From Microbacterium natoriense (GTDB lineage: Bacteria > Actinomycetota > Actinomycetes > Actinomycetales > Microbacteriaceae): a stretch of 64,000 nt of DNA. The notes beneath the pieces are model-generated. The model ran no database searches. It saw nothing but the letters and a program-made list of their open reading frames with translations, and was not told the DNA's origin. A program made the translations under genes and the position numbers. Location of the stretch: NCBI RefSeq assembly GCF_030816295.1, contig NZ_JAUSXV010000001.1, forward strand, positions 3,658,001-3,722,000, in the 5' to 3' direction. Shown here one piece after another: positions 43,170 through 52,454 of this stretch. How positions within the stretch are numbered: the first letter of the stretch is position 1; every line of letters starts with the position of its first letter.

Positions 43170-44159
43170 TCAGAAGGACTCGTCTTCGCTGCCGCCGTAG
43201 AAGTGGGCGCCGTCGAAACCGGGCACCGAATCCTTGAGCGACAGACCGAGCGAGATGAGCTTGTCGCGCACCTCGTCGACCGACTTCTGGCCGAAATTGC
43301 GGATGTTCATGAGCTGCGTCTCCGAGAGGGCGACGAGCTCCGAAACGGTGTTGATGCCCTCGCGCTTCAGGCAGTTGTACGAGCGCACGGACAGGTCGAG
43401 GTCCTCGATCGGCATCGACAGCTCGCTGGAGTTCACAGCCTCCACCGGTGCCGGGCCGATCTCGATGCCCTCAGCCTCGACGTTCAGCTCGCGTGCGAGG
43501 CCGAACAGCTCGGTGAGCGTCTTCGCAGCCGAGGCGACGGCGTCGCGGGGGCTGATCGACGACTTGGTCTCGACATCGAGCACGAGCTTGTCGAAGTCGG
43601 TCCGCTCACCGGCACGAGTCGCCTCGACACGGTAGCTGACCTTGAGGACCGGCGAGTAGATCGAGTCGATCGGGATCTGACCGGCCTCTGCGTACTCGTT
43701 GCGGTTCTGCGTCGCCGAGACGTAGCCACGTCCACGCTCGATGGTGAGCTCGAGCTCGAACTTCGCGGTGTCGTTGAGCGTCGCGATGACGAGCTCGGGG
43801 TTGTGCACCTCGACACCGGCCGGAGCCGAGATGTCGGCGGCGGTCACTTCGCCCGCACCGGTCTTGCGCAGGTACGCCGTGATGGGCTCGTCGCGCTCGC
43901 TCGAAACGACGAGCTGCTTGATGTTGAGGATGATCTCGGTGACATCCTCCTTCACGCCGGGGATGGTGCTGAACTCGTGCAGCACGCCGTCGATGCGGAC
44001 GCTGGTGACAGCGGCGCCGGGGATCGACGACAGCAGGCTGCGACGAAGCGCGTTGCCGATCGTGTATCCGAAGCCGGGCTCCAGAGGCTCGATGATGAAC
44101 CGGCTCCGGTTCTCGACGATCTTTTCCTCGGTCAGTGTGGGACGCTGTGCAATAAGCAC
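43170..44159 (-). CDS. rpoA: RNA polymerase alpha subunit
   Basis: 329 residues. The N-terminal domain begins [20 protein letters not shown] and carries [19 protein letters not shown], the beta-contact and dimerisation region. The C-terminal domain includes [20 protein letters not shown], which binds UP-element DNA and regulators. The start is GTG at 44159. A 157-base gap with a hairpin separates it from rpsK, where rpsD is often found. Confidence 0.98.
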   Translation of the reverse strand: MLIAQRPTLTEEKIVENRSRFIIEPLEPGFGYTIGNALRRSLLSSIPGAAVTSVRIDGVLHEFSTIPGVKEDVTEIILNIKQLVVSSERDEPITAYLRKTGAGEVTAADISAPAGVEVHNPELVIATLNDTAKFELELTIERGRGYVSATQNRNEYAEAGQIPIDSIYSPVLKVSYRVEATRAGERTDFDKLVLDVETKSSISPRDAVASAAKTLTELFGLARELNVEAEGIEIGPAPVEAVNSSELSMPIEDLDLSVRSYNCLKREGINTVSELVALSETQLMNIRNFGQKSVDEVRDKLISLGLSLKDSVPGFDGAHFYGGSEDESF

Positions 44160-44273
44160 TCTGTGTTCCTTTCGATCACATGCCCGCTATATGACATGTG
44201 GTGGGGTGAGGTCTTGAGTTGTGACGTTGCCGTCGGGCCCGCAGCCCTGGCGCGATGCCCCGGGGCGGGCAGT

Positions 44274-44305
44274 GAGTCGCCCGCCCCTCACAGGGCGAGC
44301 GACTC
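44274..44305 (-). terminator. Hairpin between rpsK and rpoA
   Basis: GAGTCGCCCGCCC (44274-44286) pairs with GGGCGAGCGACTC (44293-44305) with a single G-U wobble in RNA. It starts 12 bases past the rpsK stop. No T-run follows, so it may be a processing or partial termination site within the alpha operon. Confidence 0.6.
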
Positions 44306-44316
44306 ATGGAGCCTGA

Positions 44317-44715
44317 TCAGACGCGGCGGCGCTTCGGCGGGCGGCATCCGTTGTGCGCCTGCGGAGTGACGTCCGAGATCGAGCCGACCTCGAGGCCGGC
44401 GGCCTGGAGCGAGCGGATCGCGGTCTCGCGGCCGGAGCCCGGACCCTTCACGAGGACGTCGACCTTCTTGACGCCGTGCTCCGCAGCCTGACGGGCAGCG
44501 GACTCGGCAGCCATACCGGCGGCGTACGGGGTCGACTTGCGGGAGCCCTTGAAGCCCACGCCACCCGACGATGCCCAGGCGATGACGGCGCCGGACGGGT
44601 CGGTGATCGAGACGATCGTGTTGTTGAACGTCGACTTGATGTGGGCCTGGCCCAGCGCGATGTTCTTCTTTTCCTTGCGGCGCGGCTTGCGCGCGGCGGC
44701 CTTGGGTGCAGCCAT
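44317..44715 (-). CDS. rpsK: 30S ribosomal protein S11
   Basis: 132 residues. S11 lies on the platform and helps decode in the P and E sites. The N-terminus [20 protein letters not shown] is basic; [20 protein letters not shown] and the C-terminal [18 protein letters not shown] are standard. It follows rpsM by 32 bases. Confidence 0.97.
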   Translation of the reverse strand: MAAPKAAARKPRRKEKKNIALGQAHIKSTFNNTIVSITDPSGAVIAWASSGGVGFKGSRKSTPYAAGMAAESAARQAAEHGVKKVDVLVKGPGSGRETAIRSLQAAGLEVGSISDVTPQAHNGCRPPKRRRV

Positions 44716-44747
44716 GAAAGTGTTCTCCTAGTCCCTGGGGCCGCTGC

Positions 44748-45122
44748 TTAGCGGGCCTTCTTCTTGCCGGCGACGGTGCGCTTCGGGCCCTTGCGGGTAC
44801 GGGCGTTGGTCTTGGTGCGCTGACCGCGGACCGGGAGACCACGACGGTGGCGGATGCCCTCGTAGGAGCCGATCTCGACCTTGCGGCGGATGTCTGCTGC
44901 GACCTCGCGGCGCAGGTCACCCTCCACCTTGTAGTTGCCTTCGATGTGATCGCGAAGTGCGATGAGCTGGTCGTCGGTGAGGTCCTTCACGCGGATCGAC
45001 TCGTCGATCTCGGTGGCCTTGAGGATCTCGACCGAGCGGGTACGGCCGACGCCGTAGATGTAGGTAAGGGCGATCACCACGCGCTTGTCGCGCGGGATGT
45101 CAACGCCGGCAAGACGTGCCAT
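44748..45122 (-). CDS. rpsM: 30S ribosomal protein S13
   Basis: 124 residues. S13 is in the head of the small subunit and contacts the P-site tRNA and L5. It begins [20 protein letters not shown] and contains [21 protein letters not shown] structured spacer (45154-45216) lies upstream, between it and rpmJ. Confidence 0.97.
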   Translation of the reverse strand: MARLAGVDIPRDKRVVIALTYIYGVGRTRSVEILKATEIDESIRVKDLTDDQLIALRDHIEGNYKVEGDLRREVAADIRRKVEIGSYEGIRHRRGLPVRGQRTKTNARTRKGPKRTVAGKKKAR

Positions 45123-45153
45123 GCGGTTCTCCTGGATGTTGTGGAGGTGTGGA

Positions 45154-45216
45154 GCAGGATCGGTGCTCGGGCCTCCGCCCCGAGGTGTCCCCCACTCGCG
45201 TGGGATCTGATCCTGC
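45154..45216 (-). ncRNA. Candidate three-way-junction RNA in the rpmJ-rpsM spacer
   Basis: An outer stem, GCAGGATC (45154-45161) with GATCCTGC (45209-45216), encloses two hairpins: CTCGGG/CCCGAG (45166-45171 with 45179-45184) and CCCAC/GTGGG (45191-45195 with 45200-45204). On the transcribed minus strand the second hairpin is capped by a GCGA (GNRA) tetraloop. It lies 32 bases upstream of rpsM, where autoregulatory leaders of r-protein operons occur. Structure is seen; function is inferred. Confidence 0.5.
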
Positions 45217-45252
45217 CGTTGTGTATTGAGTTGTGAGTCGGATCTGTGCTGA

Positions 45253-45369
45253 TCAGCCCTGGCGCTGCTTGTGGCGCGGGTTGCTCTTGCAGATCACCAT
45301 GACGCGGCCGTGGCGGCGGATCACCTTGCAGTGATCGCAGATGGGCTTGACGCTGGGATTGACCTTCAT
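45253..45369 (-). CDS. rpmJ: 50S ribosomal protein L36
   Basis: 38 residues: [20 protein letters not shown] then [18 protein letters not shown]. The three Cys and one His (CDHC, C, H) form the zinc site of the C+ type. Too short to be picked up by a length cut-off but complete, with ATG and stop, between infA and rpsM. Confidence 0.97.
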   Translation of the reverse strand: MKVNPSVKPICDHCKVIRRHGRVMVICKSNPRHKQRQG

Positions 45370-45435
45370 GATGTGTTCCTGTTCGCTGTCTTCACCGGGC
45401 AGGCAGGGATGCCTGGGGTGTTACTTCTCGACCGA

Positions 45436-45657
45436 TCAGCGGTAGCGGTAGACGATGCGCCCGCGGGTCAGGTCGTAAGGGCTGAGCTCCACGACCACGC
45501 GGTCCTCGGGGATGATGCGGATGTAGTTCTGCCGCATCTTTCCTGAGATCGTTGCCAGAACCTTGTGTCCGTTGGTGAGCTCAACGCGGAACATCGCATT
45601 GGGCAACGCCTCGGACACGACGCCCTCGATCTCGATGACACCGTCTTTCTTAGCCAT
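45436..45657 (-). CDS. infA: Translation initiation factor IF-1
   Basis: 73 residues, one S1-type OB fold ([20 protein letters not shown] to [12 protein letters not shown]). IF-1 binds the A site of the small subunit during initiation. First gene of the infA-rpmJ-rpsM-rpsK-rpoA-rplQ group. A good promoter lies upstream at 45766-45794, overlapping the previous gene's terminator. Confidence 0.98.
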   Translation of the reverse strand: MAKKDGVIEIEGVVSEALPNAMFRVELTNGHKVLATISGKMRQNYIRIIPEDRVVVELSPYDLTRGRIVYRYR

Positions 45658-45765
45658 AGCCTCGCTGACGCTTCTGCAGACCGGTCGATCTGCGGTGGGT
45701 GATTTGGATTGCGGTGCCGCACCGACTCAGACACGCCGAATCAAGGCACAAGGCACCAAAGATCT

Positions 45766-45794
45766 ATGATATCCGACGGCGCCGGTTCCAGCAA
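45766..45794 (-). promoter_or_regulatory. Candidate sigma-70-type promoter for infA embedded in a terminator
   Basis: On the minus strand, -35 TTGCTG (45794-45789) and -10 TATCAT (45771-45766) with a 17-base spacer. The -35 and spacer lie within the hairpin 45773-45814. It is 109 bases upstream of the infA start. Confidence 0.55.
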
Positions 45795-45814
45795 GCTGGG
45801 GCCGGCGCCGTCGG
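45773..45814 (-). terminator. Rho-independent terminator after the DsbA-like gene
   Basis: Arms CCGACGGCGCCGG (45773-45785) and CCGGCGCCGTCGG (45802-45814), with an inner CCAGC/GCTGG pair. It starts 6 bases past the stop at 45821 and separates the map/DsbA-like transcript from infA. Confidence 0.87.
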
Positions 45815-45820
45815 CGGAGA

Positions 45821-46531
45821 TCACTTGGCGGAGTCGTCGCCCTCTGTGCCGGTCGTCGCCGCGCCGGCCTTGGCGAGGACGTCCTCGAGCTTGGTGATCT
45901 CTCCCGCGTTCAGGTCGAGACGTTTGCCGTTGACCTCGACGGTCGGAGTGCCCTTGATGTCGTGGCTCGTGGTCTGCGATGCGACGAAGTTCTTGTACGT
46001 GCCGTCCGCGATGCAGTCCGCCGCTGCGCCGGCGCCCGCCTGGTCGGCGAGCGAGGCGAGCTCGTCGTCGCTCAGGCCGACCGAGTTCTCCTCGGGCTGA
46101 TTGGCGAACAGCGAGTTGAAGAACGTCAGCGCAGCGTCCGGAGCTTCGGCGGCCACGCAGTACATCGCGCTCGCGGCACGGGTCGAGTACTTCGTGTTCT
46201 GCGAGTACCGATCGAGGATCGAGACGGGGTGGATGTTCAACGTGATCGCGTCGTTCGCCGCGGCTGTCTGCAGCTGCTCGCCGTACTGCGTCTCGAAGGT
46301 GCCGCAGATCGGGCACATGAAGTCGACGTAGGTGTCGACCTCGTCATCGCCGGTGCCGAATGTGATCGCACCCGTCTCCTGGTTCACGATCGCGCTCTGC
46401 GGTGCGGTGCCGGGGCCGGTCGCCAGCGAATTCGCCCACCACACGGCTGCTCCGATGGCGACCAGTACGACCACCACGGCCGTGGACACGCCGACGACGA
46501 ACCAGTTCGTGCTCTTCTTGGCGACTGCCAT
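45821..46531 (-). CDS. Membrane-anchored DsbA-family thioredoxin-like protein
   Basis: 236 residues. A single N-terminal transmembrane helix (about 11-34) anchors an outward-facing thioredoxin fold with the active site CPIC (Cys 73 and 76) and a cis-Pro in GTPTVEV (Pro 196). Cys 125 and Cys 173 may form a second disulfide. Related proteins form or isomerise disulfides in exported proteins. It lies between map and infA on the same strand, which is unusual for the textbook cluster but occurs in related genomes. Substrates unknown. Confidence 0.9.
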   Translation of the reverse strand: MAVAKKSTNWFVVGVSTAVVVVLVAIGAAVWWANSLATGPGTAPQSAIVNQETGAITFGTGDDEVDTYVDFMCPICGTFETQYGEQLQTAAANDAITLNIHPVSILDRYSQNTKYSTRAASAMYCVAAEAPDAALTFFNSLFANQPEENSVGLSDDELASLADQAGAGAAADCIADGTYKNFVASQTTSHDIKGTPTVEVNGKRLDLNAGEITKLEDVLAKAGAATTGTEGDDSAK

Positions 46532-46677
46532 TGCTTTCCGATCTGTCGAGGCTCACGCGCGTGAGTCCGGCCTGAAGTCTTCGGGTGTATGCACACCCAT
46601 GCAACCATTCTGCCTGGTCTTTCCTATGCAGTGGTTGTGTTCGTCTCAACCCGCGAGATGACCCGCATGCCGCCTGT

Positions 46678-47526
46678 CTAGGCGATGGGAGTGGGGACGA
46701 CGCCGAAGGGTGCAAGGCCCGCGGCTCCGCCGTCCTCGGCAGTCAGCACCCAGATTCCATCGGCGTGCACCGCGACGCTGTGCTCCCAGTGCGAGCCGTC
46801 GGAGCCGTCGATGGTCGAGACGGTCCAATCGTCGTCTTCGACGAAGGTCTCCTCACCGCCGGCGGTGACCATCGGCTCGATCGCGAGAGCCAGGCCCGGC
46901 TTGATCTCGGCGCCGGGGTCGGGCGTGCGGTAGTTGAAGACGCTCGGCGCTTCGTGCATCTTGCGACCGATGCCGTGGCCCACGTACTCCCGAAGGATCC
47001 CGTAGGTGCGCCCCGAGACCTCCGAGACGCCCTGCGCCTCGATGTACTCCTGGATCGCTGCGCCGAGATCGCCGATGTGCGAGGCGGACGCCATCGCGGC
47101 GATGCCCGCCCACATCGACCCCTCGGTCACGCGCGAGAGCTCCTGCCGCCGGGCGACCAGCCCGGCATCCGCCTCGCCGGGAACGATGAAGGTGCGGGCG
47201 CTGTCGCCGTTCCATCCCTGGAACTGCGCTCCCCCGTCGACGGAGACGATGTCGCCGGCCTCGAGCACCCGGTCGCCCGGGATGCCGTGAACGACCTCTT
47301 CGTTCACCGAGACGCAGATCGTGTGGTGGTATCCGCGCACGAGCTGGAAGTTCGACTCGCCTCCGCGCTCCAGGATGATGCGGTTCGCCTCGGTGTCGAG
47401 CTCGAGAGTCGACACTCCAGGCCGGATGAGCGGAGCCACGGCATCAAGCGCCGCTGCTGTGATCAGCCCCGGCTCGACCATCGACCGCAGCTGTGCCGGG
47501 GTCTTGTAGATCGAACGACGGAACAT
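46678..47526 (-). CDS. map: Methionine aminopeptidase, type I
   Basis: 282 residues. Removes the initiator Met from nascent proteins. The metal ligands are visible in GDIVSVDGGAQFQGWNGDSA (two Asp), VGHGIGRKMHEAP (His) and LAIEPMVTAGG (Glu). It starts MFRRSIYKTPAQLRSMVEPG; ATG 47526 lies 1 base after the adk stop, so translation is coupled. The upstream open frame overlaps adk and has no family sequence. Confidence 0.97.
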   Translation of the reverse strand: MFRRSIYKTPAQLRSMVEPGLITAAALDAVAPLIRPGVSTLELDTEANRIILERGGESNFQLVRGYHHTICVSVNEEVVHGIPGDRVLEAGDIVSVDGGAQFQGWNGDSARTFIVPGEADAGLVARRQELSRVTEGSMWAGIAAMASASHIGDLGAAIQEYIEAQGVSEVSGRTYGILREYVGHGIGRKMHEAPSVFNYRTPDPGAEIKPGLALAIEPMVTAGGEETFVEDDDWTVSTIDGSDGSHWEHSVAVHADGIWVLTAEDGGAAGLAPFGVVPTPIA

Positions 47527-47527
47527 C

Positions 47528-48124
47528 TCAGACGGCGACGCGGAGACCGCGTGCGTCGAGAGCGGCGAAGATGCGCTCGGTGATCTCGTCGAGGCTGCCC
47601 ACGCCGTCGATGGTGTCGACGATGCCGCGGGGACCGTACACCGACAGGATCGGGGCGGTCTCGTTCTCGTAGATGTCGAGACGGTGCGCGATCGCCTCGG
47701 GGGTGTCGTCGGTACGCCCCTGCTCGGTGGCGCGAAGCGCGAGACGGGCGATGCTCTCTTCACGCGGCACGTCGAGCAGGATCACGGCGTCGAGTGACTC
47801 GCCACGCCCTGCGAGGAACTCGTCGAGGTGCTCCACCTGGTGGGTGTTGCGAGGATACCCGTCGAGCAGGAAGCCTGCTGCCGCGTCGTCCTGGGAGAGG
47901 CGGTCGCGCACGATCGCGCTCGTCAGCTCGTCGGGGACGAGGTCGCCCGCCTCGAGGATCGCCGTGACCTGCTGGCCGAGCTCGGTGCCCTCTTTGATGT
48001 TGGCGCGGAAGATGTCACCGGTCGACACCACCGGGATGCCGAACGACTCCGCGATGCGCACGCCCTGCGTGCCCTTGCCGGAACCCTGCGGGCCGACGAT
48101 GAGGAGACGAGCGGATGCAGTCAT
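47528..48124 (-). CDS. adk: Adenylate kinase (short-lid type)
   Basis: 198 residues. Converts AMP plus ATP to two ADP. The P-loop is GPQGSGKGT (11-19), GFLLDGYPRNTHQ carries the AMP-site motif, and the lid is short, without zinc Cys, as in actinobacterial enzymes. ATG 48124 overlaps the secY stop by 4 bases (ATGA). The upstream open frame lies within secY. Confidence 0.97.
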   Translation of the reverse strand: MTASARLLIVGPQGSGKGTQGVRIAESFGIPVVSTGDIFRANIKEGTELGQQVTAILEAGDLVPDELTSAIVRDRLSQDDAAAGFLLDGYPRNTHQVEHLDEFLAGRGESLDAVILLDVPREESIARLALRATEQGRTDDTPEAIAHRLDIYENETAPILSVYGPRGIVDTIDGVGSLDEITERIFAALDARGLRVAV

Positions 48125-49443
48125 CGGAGGAGCCCTTCGTAGTGACGCTGCTGCAGCTGCGCATCGATCTGCTTGACCGTCTCGAGTCCGACGCCGACGA
48201 TGATCAGGATCGACGCACCACCGAACGGGAAGTTCTGGTTGGCGCCGACCGTCGCGAGGGCGATGAGCGGGATGAGGGCGATCAGACCCAGATAGATCGA
48301 GCCGGGGAGCGTGATGCGGGTGAGCACGTAGTCGAGGTACTCGGCGGTGGGCCGACCGGCGCGGATGCCGGGGATGAAGCCGCCGTACTTCTTCATGTTG
48401 TCGGCGACCTCGACCGGGTTGAACGTGATCGCCACGTAGAAGTACGTGAAGCCGATGATCAGCAGGAAGTACGCGAGCATGTAGATCGGGTGGTCGCCCT
48501 TGGTGAAGTTCGTGGTGATCCAGGTCACCCACTCCGCCGGCGTCGAACCGTCCTGCGGCGTGTTGAACTGGGCGATCAGCGCCGGGATGTACAGCAGCGA
48601 CGACGCGAAGATCACGGGGATCACGCCCGCCATGTTCACCTTGATCGGGATGTACGTGTTCGTGCCGCCGTACGTGCGGCGTCCGACCATGCGCTTGGCG
48701 TACTGCACGGGGATCCGTCGCTGCGACTGTTCGACGAATACGACGAGTCCCATCACGACGATGCCGACTGCGATCACCATCAGGAAGATCTCGAAGCCCT
48801 TGGTCTGCCAGATCAGGGACATGGCGCCGGGGAAGGTCGCGGCGATCGAGGTGAAGATGAGCAGCGACATGCCGTTGCCGATGCCGCGCTCGGTGACGAG
48901 CTCGGCGAACCACATGATGAGGCCGGTGCCGGCGGTCATGGCGATGATGATGAGCAGCTGCGCCCACCACGCCTCGTTTGTGAGCAGGGTCTGGCAGGCG
49001 GCGACGTCGGTGTTGCCGAAGAGCTGACCGCTGCGCGCCACCGTGACCAGCGTGGTCGACTGCAGCAGTGCCAGAGCGATCGTGAGATAACGCGTGTACT
49101 GGGTCAGCCTGGACTGTCCGGCCTGACCCTCCTTGTGCAGCGCTTCGAAGTGCGGGATGACGACACGCAGGAGCTGCGTGATGATCGTCGCCGTGATGTA
49201 CGGCATGACGCCCAGCGCGAAGATCGACAGCTGCAGCAGCGCGCCACCCGAGAAGAGGTTGACGAGTCCGAGCAGTCCGTCGGTCCCGTTGTTCTCGGCA
49301 AGACATGCCTCGACGTTCGGGAAGTTCACGAATGGAGCCGGGACGTTGGATCCGAGGCGGTAGATGGCGACGATCGCCAGGGTGAAACCGATCTTCCGAC
49401 GCAGGTCGGGCGTGCGGAAGATCCGCGCGATGGCGCTAAACAA
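48121..49443 (-). CDS. secY: Preprotein translocase channel SecY
   Basis: 440 residues, ten transmembrane helices. It begins FSAIARIFRTPDLRRKIGFT and includes IPIKVNMAGVIPVIFASSLL and MKKYGGFIPGIRAGRPTAEY. It forms the protein-conducting channel with SecE. The start is taken as TTG at 49443 because AGGAGG (49451-49456) lies 7 bases upstream and homologues begin here; an in-frame TTG at 49470 would place that site inside the gene. A terminator precedes it, so it likely has its own promoter or depends on read-through. adk and map follow. Confidence 0.96.
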   Translation of the reverse strand: MFSAIARIFRTPDLRRKIGFTLAIVAIYRLGSNVPAPFVNFPNVEACLAENNGTDGLLGLVNLFSGGALLQLSIFALGVMPYITATIITQLLRVVIPHFEALHKEGQAGQSRLTQYTRYLTIALALLQSTTLVTVARSGQLFGNTDVAACQTLLTNEAWWAQLLIIIAMTAGTGLIMWFAELVTERGIGNGMSLLIFTSIAATFPGAMSLIWQTKGFEIFLMVIAVGIVVMGLVVFVEQSQRRIPVQYAKRMVGRRTYGGTNTYIPIKVNMAGVIPVIFASSLLYIPALIAQFNTPQDGSTPAEWVTWITTNFTKGDHPIYMLAYFLLIIGFTYFYVAITFNPVEVADNMKKYGGFIPGIRAGRPTAEYLDYVLTRITLPGSIYLGLIALIPLIALATVGANQNFPFGGASILIIVGVGLETVKQIDAQLQQRHYEGLLR

Positions 49444-49450
49444 GGGCGTT

Positions 49451-49456
49451 CCTCCT
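49451..49456 (-). promoter_or_regulatory. Shine-Dalgarno site deciding the TTG start of secY
   Basis: AGGAGG on the minus strand, 7 bases before TTG at 49443. It excludes the upstream in-frame TTG at 49470. Confidence 0.85.
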
Positions 49457-49504
49457 GAAAAGGTTGCCAATCCCGAGAGATGGCTGAAAGACCAGGGTAA
49501 CTCA

Positions 49505-49536
49505 AAAGAGGGGCCGGATTTCTCCGACCCCTCTTT
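49505..49536 (-). terminator. Terminator between rplO and secY
   Basis: On the minus strand AAAGAGGGGUCGGA pairs with UCCGGCCCCUCUUU (one G-U) around a GAAA tetraloop, followed by U. It begins 9 bases past the rplO stop. A strong terminator inside the usual rplO-secY linkage. Confidence 0.85.
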
Positions 49537-49544
49537 CGCAGTGG

Positions 49545-50165
49545 TTACTTGACGGTTCCGCCCGCGGCCACGATCTTCTGCTCGGCAGAACCCGAGACCT
49601 TGTCGACCGAGACGGTGAGCTTCACGGCGATGTCGCCGTTGCCGAGAACCTTGACCTTCTCGTTCTTGCGAACGGCACCCTTGGCGACCAGGTCGCTGAC
49701 GGTGACGTCGCCACCGGCGGGGTACAGCTCCGCGAGCTTCTCCAGGTTCACGACCTGGTACTCGACGCGGAACGGGTTCTTGAACCCGCGCAGCTTCGGG
49801 GTGCGCATGTGCAGAGGCATCTGCCCACCCTCGAATCCGACGCGAACGGTGTTGCGAGCCTTGGTGCCCTTGGTACCACGACCGGCGGTCTTGCCCTTGG
49901 AGCCCTCACCACGACCGACACGGGTCTTCGCGGTGTTGGATCCGGGGACCGGACGCAGGTGGTGCACCTTCAGGACGCCCGGACGGGAAGCCGGAGCATC
50001 CTTCTTCGGAGCGGCCTTCTTGGCAGCAGCGGTGTCGGCCTTGGCGGAGGCAGCAGCCTTCGCGGGAGCCTTCTTCGCGGCAGGCTTCTTCTCGGCGGCA
50101 GCCTTGGGCGCTGCAGCCTTCTTCGGGGCCTTCTCGGCCTCGACGGCTTCGTTCTTCTCAGCCAT
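49545..50165 (-). CDS. rplO: 50S ribosomal protein L15 with Ala/Lys-rich N-terminal extension
   Basis: 206 residues, against about 145 usual. The L15 core starts near residue 62 ([20 protein letters not shown]) with [17 protein letters not shown] next. The first 60 residues are low-complexity Ala/Lys ([20 protein letters not shown]). The ATG at 50165 overlaps the rpmD stop by one base. Internal starts near the core exist but the upstream ATG is best placed. Confidence 0.96.
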   Translation of the reverse strand: MAEKNEAVEAEKAPKKAAAPKAAAEKKPAAKKAPAKAAASAKADTAAAKKAAPKKDAPASRPGVLKVHHLRPVPGSNTAKTRVGRGEGSKGKTAGRGTKGTKARNTVRVGFEGGQMPLHMRTPKLRGFKNPFRVEYQVVNLEKLAELYPAGGDVTVSDLVAKGAVRKNEKVKVLGNGDIAVKLTVSVDKVSGSAEQKIVAAGGTVK

Positions 50166-50350
50166 TAGTCGATCTCCTCAACCTTGACGAGGTGGGCGAC
50201 AGCGCGGACGTAGCCGCGAGTCTGGGCGTCGTCAGGGCGGACGGTGCTGTCACCGATGCGCTTCAGACCGAGCGAACGCAGCGTGTCGCGCTGGTTCTGC
50301 TTCTCGCTCACCTTGGACTTGATCTGCGTGACCTTGAGCCGGGCGGCCAT
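50165..50350 (-). CDS. rpmD: 50S ribosomal protein L30
   Basis: 61 residues, typical L30: [20 protein letters not shown] and [20 protein letters not shown]. The ATG at 50350 overlaps the rpsE stop by one base, and its stop overlaps the rplO start. Confidence 0.97.
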   Translation of the reverse strand: MAARLKVTQIKSKVSEKQNQRDTLRSLGLKRIGDSTVRPDDAQTRGYVRAVAHLVKVEEID

Positions 50351-51048
50351 CAGGCACCTACCTTCTGTGCAGCGAGAGCCTCGGCCTCGGCACGGACGAG
50401 ACGCGCAGGTGCGACCTGGTCGAACTCGAGGCCACGACGCGCGGCGACCGCACGGGGCTCCTCGAGCTGCTTCAGAGCCGTCACCGTGGCGTGCACGATG
50501 TTGATCGTGTTCGACGAGCCGAGCGACTTCGACAGCACGTCGTGGATGCCGGCGCACTCGAGCACGGCGCGCACGGGACCACCCGCGATGACACCGGTAC
50601 CGGCAGCAGCCGGACGGAGCAGGACCACACCGGCGGCCGCCTCACCCTGCACGGGGTGCGGGATCGTGCTGCCGACGCGCGGAACGCGGAAGAAGTTGCG
50701 CTTGGCCTCTTCGACGCCCTTCGCGATCGCGAGAGGTACCTCACGGGCCTTGCCGTAGCCGACGCCGACCAGACCGTTGCCGTCGCCGACGACCACGAGA
50801 GCGGTGAAGCTGAAGCGACGACCACCCTTCACGACCTTCGACACGCGGTTGATCGTGACGACGCGCTCGAGGAACTGGTTGTCGCCGCGGTCGCGGGAGT
50901 TGCGGTCACGACCGCCCTGGTTGCGGTCACGGCCACCGCGGCGGCCATCACGCTGATCGCGAGTCGGCTCTGCCTGCGTCGTGCCGGCAGCCGTCTCGGA
51001 AGTGGCAGCAGCCGCTTCGGTCACTTCGTTCTCCTTGTTGTCACTCAC
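50350..51048 (-). CDS. rpsE: 30S ribosomal protein S5 with Arg/Gly/Asp-rich N-terminus
   Basis: 232 residues. The S5 core starts near residue 57 ([20 protein letters not shown]) and includes [20 protein letters not shown]. The first 56 residues contain an [24 protein letters not shown] tract. S5 guards the mRNA entry and decoding fidelity. Start GTG at 51048, overlapping the rplR stop (GTGA). Confidence 0.96.
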   Translation of the reverse strand: MSDNKENEVTEAAAATSETAAGTTQAEPTRDQRDGRRGGRDRNQGGRDRNSRDRGDNQFLERVVTINRVSKVVKGGRRFSFTALVVVGDGNGLVGVGYGKAREVPLAIAKGVEEAKRNFFRVPRVGSTIPHPVQGEAAAGVVLLRPAAAGTGVIAGGPVRAVLECAGIHDVLSKSLGSSNTINIVHATVTALKQLEEPRAVAARRGLEFDQVAPARLVRAEAEALAAQKVGA

Positions 51049-51404
51049 AGTGCCAGGCCCCCTTCACGAGCGCCGTCGGCGATGGCGGCGACGCGACCGG
51101 CGTAGCGATTGCCACCACGGTCGAACACTGCCTCGGAAACGCCTGCGGCCTTCGCGCGCTCGGCGACGAGCTCGCCGACCTTGCGGGCCTTGGCGGTCTT
51201 GTCACCCTCGAACGAGCGCAGGTCGGTCTCGAGCGTCGAAGCCGACGCCACGGTGTGACCCTTGCTGTCGTCGACCAGCTGCACGAAGACGTGGCGGGCC
51301 GAGCGGTTGACGACGAGACGCGGACGCGACTCGGTGCCCACGACCTTCTTGCGAAGGCGGGCGTGACGACGCGCGCGGGCGTCAGACTTTGACTTGAGAG
51401 CCAT
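51045..51404 (-). CDS. rplR: 50S ribosomal protein L18
   Basis: 119 residues, standard. Binds 5S rRNA. Core [20 protein letters not shown] and the C-terminal [20 protein letters not shown]. Two bases separate its start from the rplF stop. Confidence 0.97.
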   Translation of the reverse strand: MALKSKSDARARRHARLRKKVVGTESRPRLVVNRSARHVFVQLVDDSKGHTVASASTLETDLRSFEGDKTAKARKVGELVAERAKAAGVSEAVFDRGGNRYAGRVAAIADGAREGGLAL

Positions 51405-51406
51405 GG

Positions 51407-51943
51407 TTACTTACCACTCTTTCCGGCCTTGCGACGCACGACCTCGCCGGCGTAACGCACACCCTTGCCCTTGTACGGCTCGGGCTTGCGGATCTTGCGG
51501 ATGTTCGCAGCTGCCTCGCCGACAGCCTGCTTGGAGATACCGCTCACGGTGAGCTTGTTGGTGCCCTCGACCGTGAAGGTGATGCCGGCGGGCGGGTCGA
51601 TCAGGACCGGGTGCGAGAAGCCGAGGGCGAACTCGACCGCGCTGCCCTTCTGGGCGACGCGGTAACCGGTGCCGACGACCTCGAGACCCTTGGTGTAGCC
51701 CTGGGTCACGCCGATGATGTTGTTGTTGATGAGCGTGCGGGTCAGGCCGTGAAGCGACCGCGACGCGCGCTCGTCGTCGGGACGAGTGACGAGAACCTGG
51801 TTCTCCTCGACCGCGACCTCGATGGGGCTGGCCACCGTCAGGGTGAGCTCACCCTTGGGGCCCTTCACCGCGACCTCACGGCCGTCGACCGAAACGGTCA
51901 CGCCCGCGGGAACATCGATGGGAAGTCGTCCAATACGCGACAT
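51407..51943 (-). CDS. rplF: 50S ribosomal protein L6
   Basis: 178 residues, standard. Begins [20 protein letters not shown] and ends with the [20 protein letters not shown] motif. Lies near the factor-binding site on the large subunit. It follows rpsH by 6 bases. Confidence 0.97.
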   Translation of the reverse strand: MSRIGRLPIDVPAGVTVSVDGREVAVKGPKGELTLTVASPIEVAVEENQVLVTRPDDERASRSLHGLTRTLINNNIIGVTQGYTKGLEVVGTGYRVAQKGSAVEFALGFSHPVLIDPPAGITFTVEGTNKLTVSGISKQAVGEAAANIRKIRKPEPYKGKGVRYAGEVVRRKAGKSGK

Positions 51944-51949
51944 TTCGAA

Positions 51950-52348
51950 TTACCACACGTAGGCGAGAACTTCTCCGCCCACGCCCTTCTGCTCAGCCTG
52001 ACGGTCGGTGAGAAGACCGGAGGAGGTGGACAGGATGGCCACGCCGAGGCCGCCGAGAACCTTGGGAAGCTCCGTCGACTTCGCGTAGACACGAAGGCCG
52101 GGCTTCGAGACGCGCTTGATGCCGGCGATCGACCGCTCGCGGTTCGGGCCGTACTTCAGCTGCAGCGTGAGGTTCTGTCCGACGCGGGCGTCAGAGGTCT
52201 CCCAGCCCGCGATGTAGCCCTCCTGCTGGAGGATCTCGGCGATGTGCGTCTTCAGCTTGCTCGACGGCAGAGTCACGGAATCGTGGTGCGCCGAGTTCGC
52301 GTTGCGCAGACGGGTCAGCAGATCTGCGACCGGGTCTGTCATTGTCAT
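51950..52348 (-). CDS. rpsH: 30S ribosomal protein S8
   Basis: 132 residues, standard; [20 protein letters not shown] at the front and [20 protein letters not shown] near the end. A central 16S rRNA-binding protein, and in E. coli the repressor of the spc operon. Two in-frame ATGs (52348 and 52342) are possible. The 154-base spacer upstream lacks rpsN and carries an interspersed repeat. Confidence 0.97.
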   Translation of the reverse strand: MTMTDPVADLLTRLRNANSAHHDSVTLPSSKLKTHIAEILQQEGYIAGWETSDARVGQNLTLQLKYGPNRERSIAGIKRVSKPGLRVYAKSTELPKVLGGLGVAILSTSSGLLTDRQAEQKGVGGEVLAYVW

Positions 52349-52454
52349 GTGTGTTTTCCTTTGTTCATGAGGTTCCGGCTGTCGTTACACGACAGACGGC
52401 CTGCGATGACACGCAATCTTCAATTGTACGGCACCGCGAAGGCGATGCCGGACG

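Noticed and set aside
46583..46598. Small GGGTGT/ACACCC hairpin upstream of the DsbA-like gene as a terminator for map.
   Set aside because: Only a 6-base stem with no U-run; too weak to call.
49444..49470. A longer SecY starting at TTG 49470.
   Set aside because: The AGGAGG site would lie inside the gene, and homologues begin at the FSAIARIF point.
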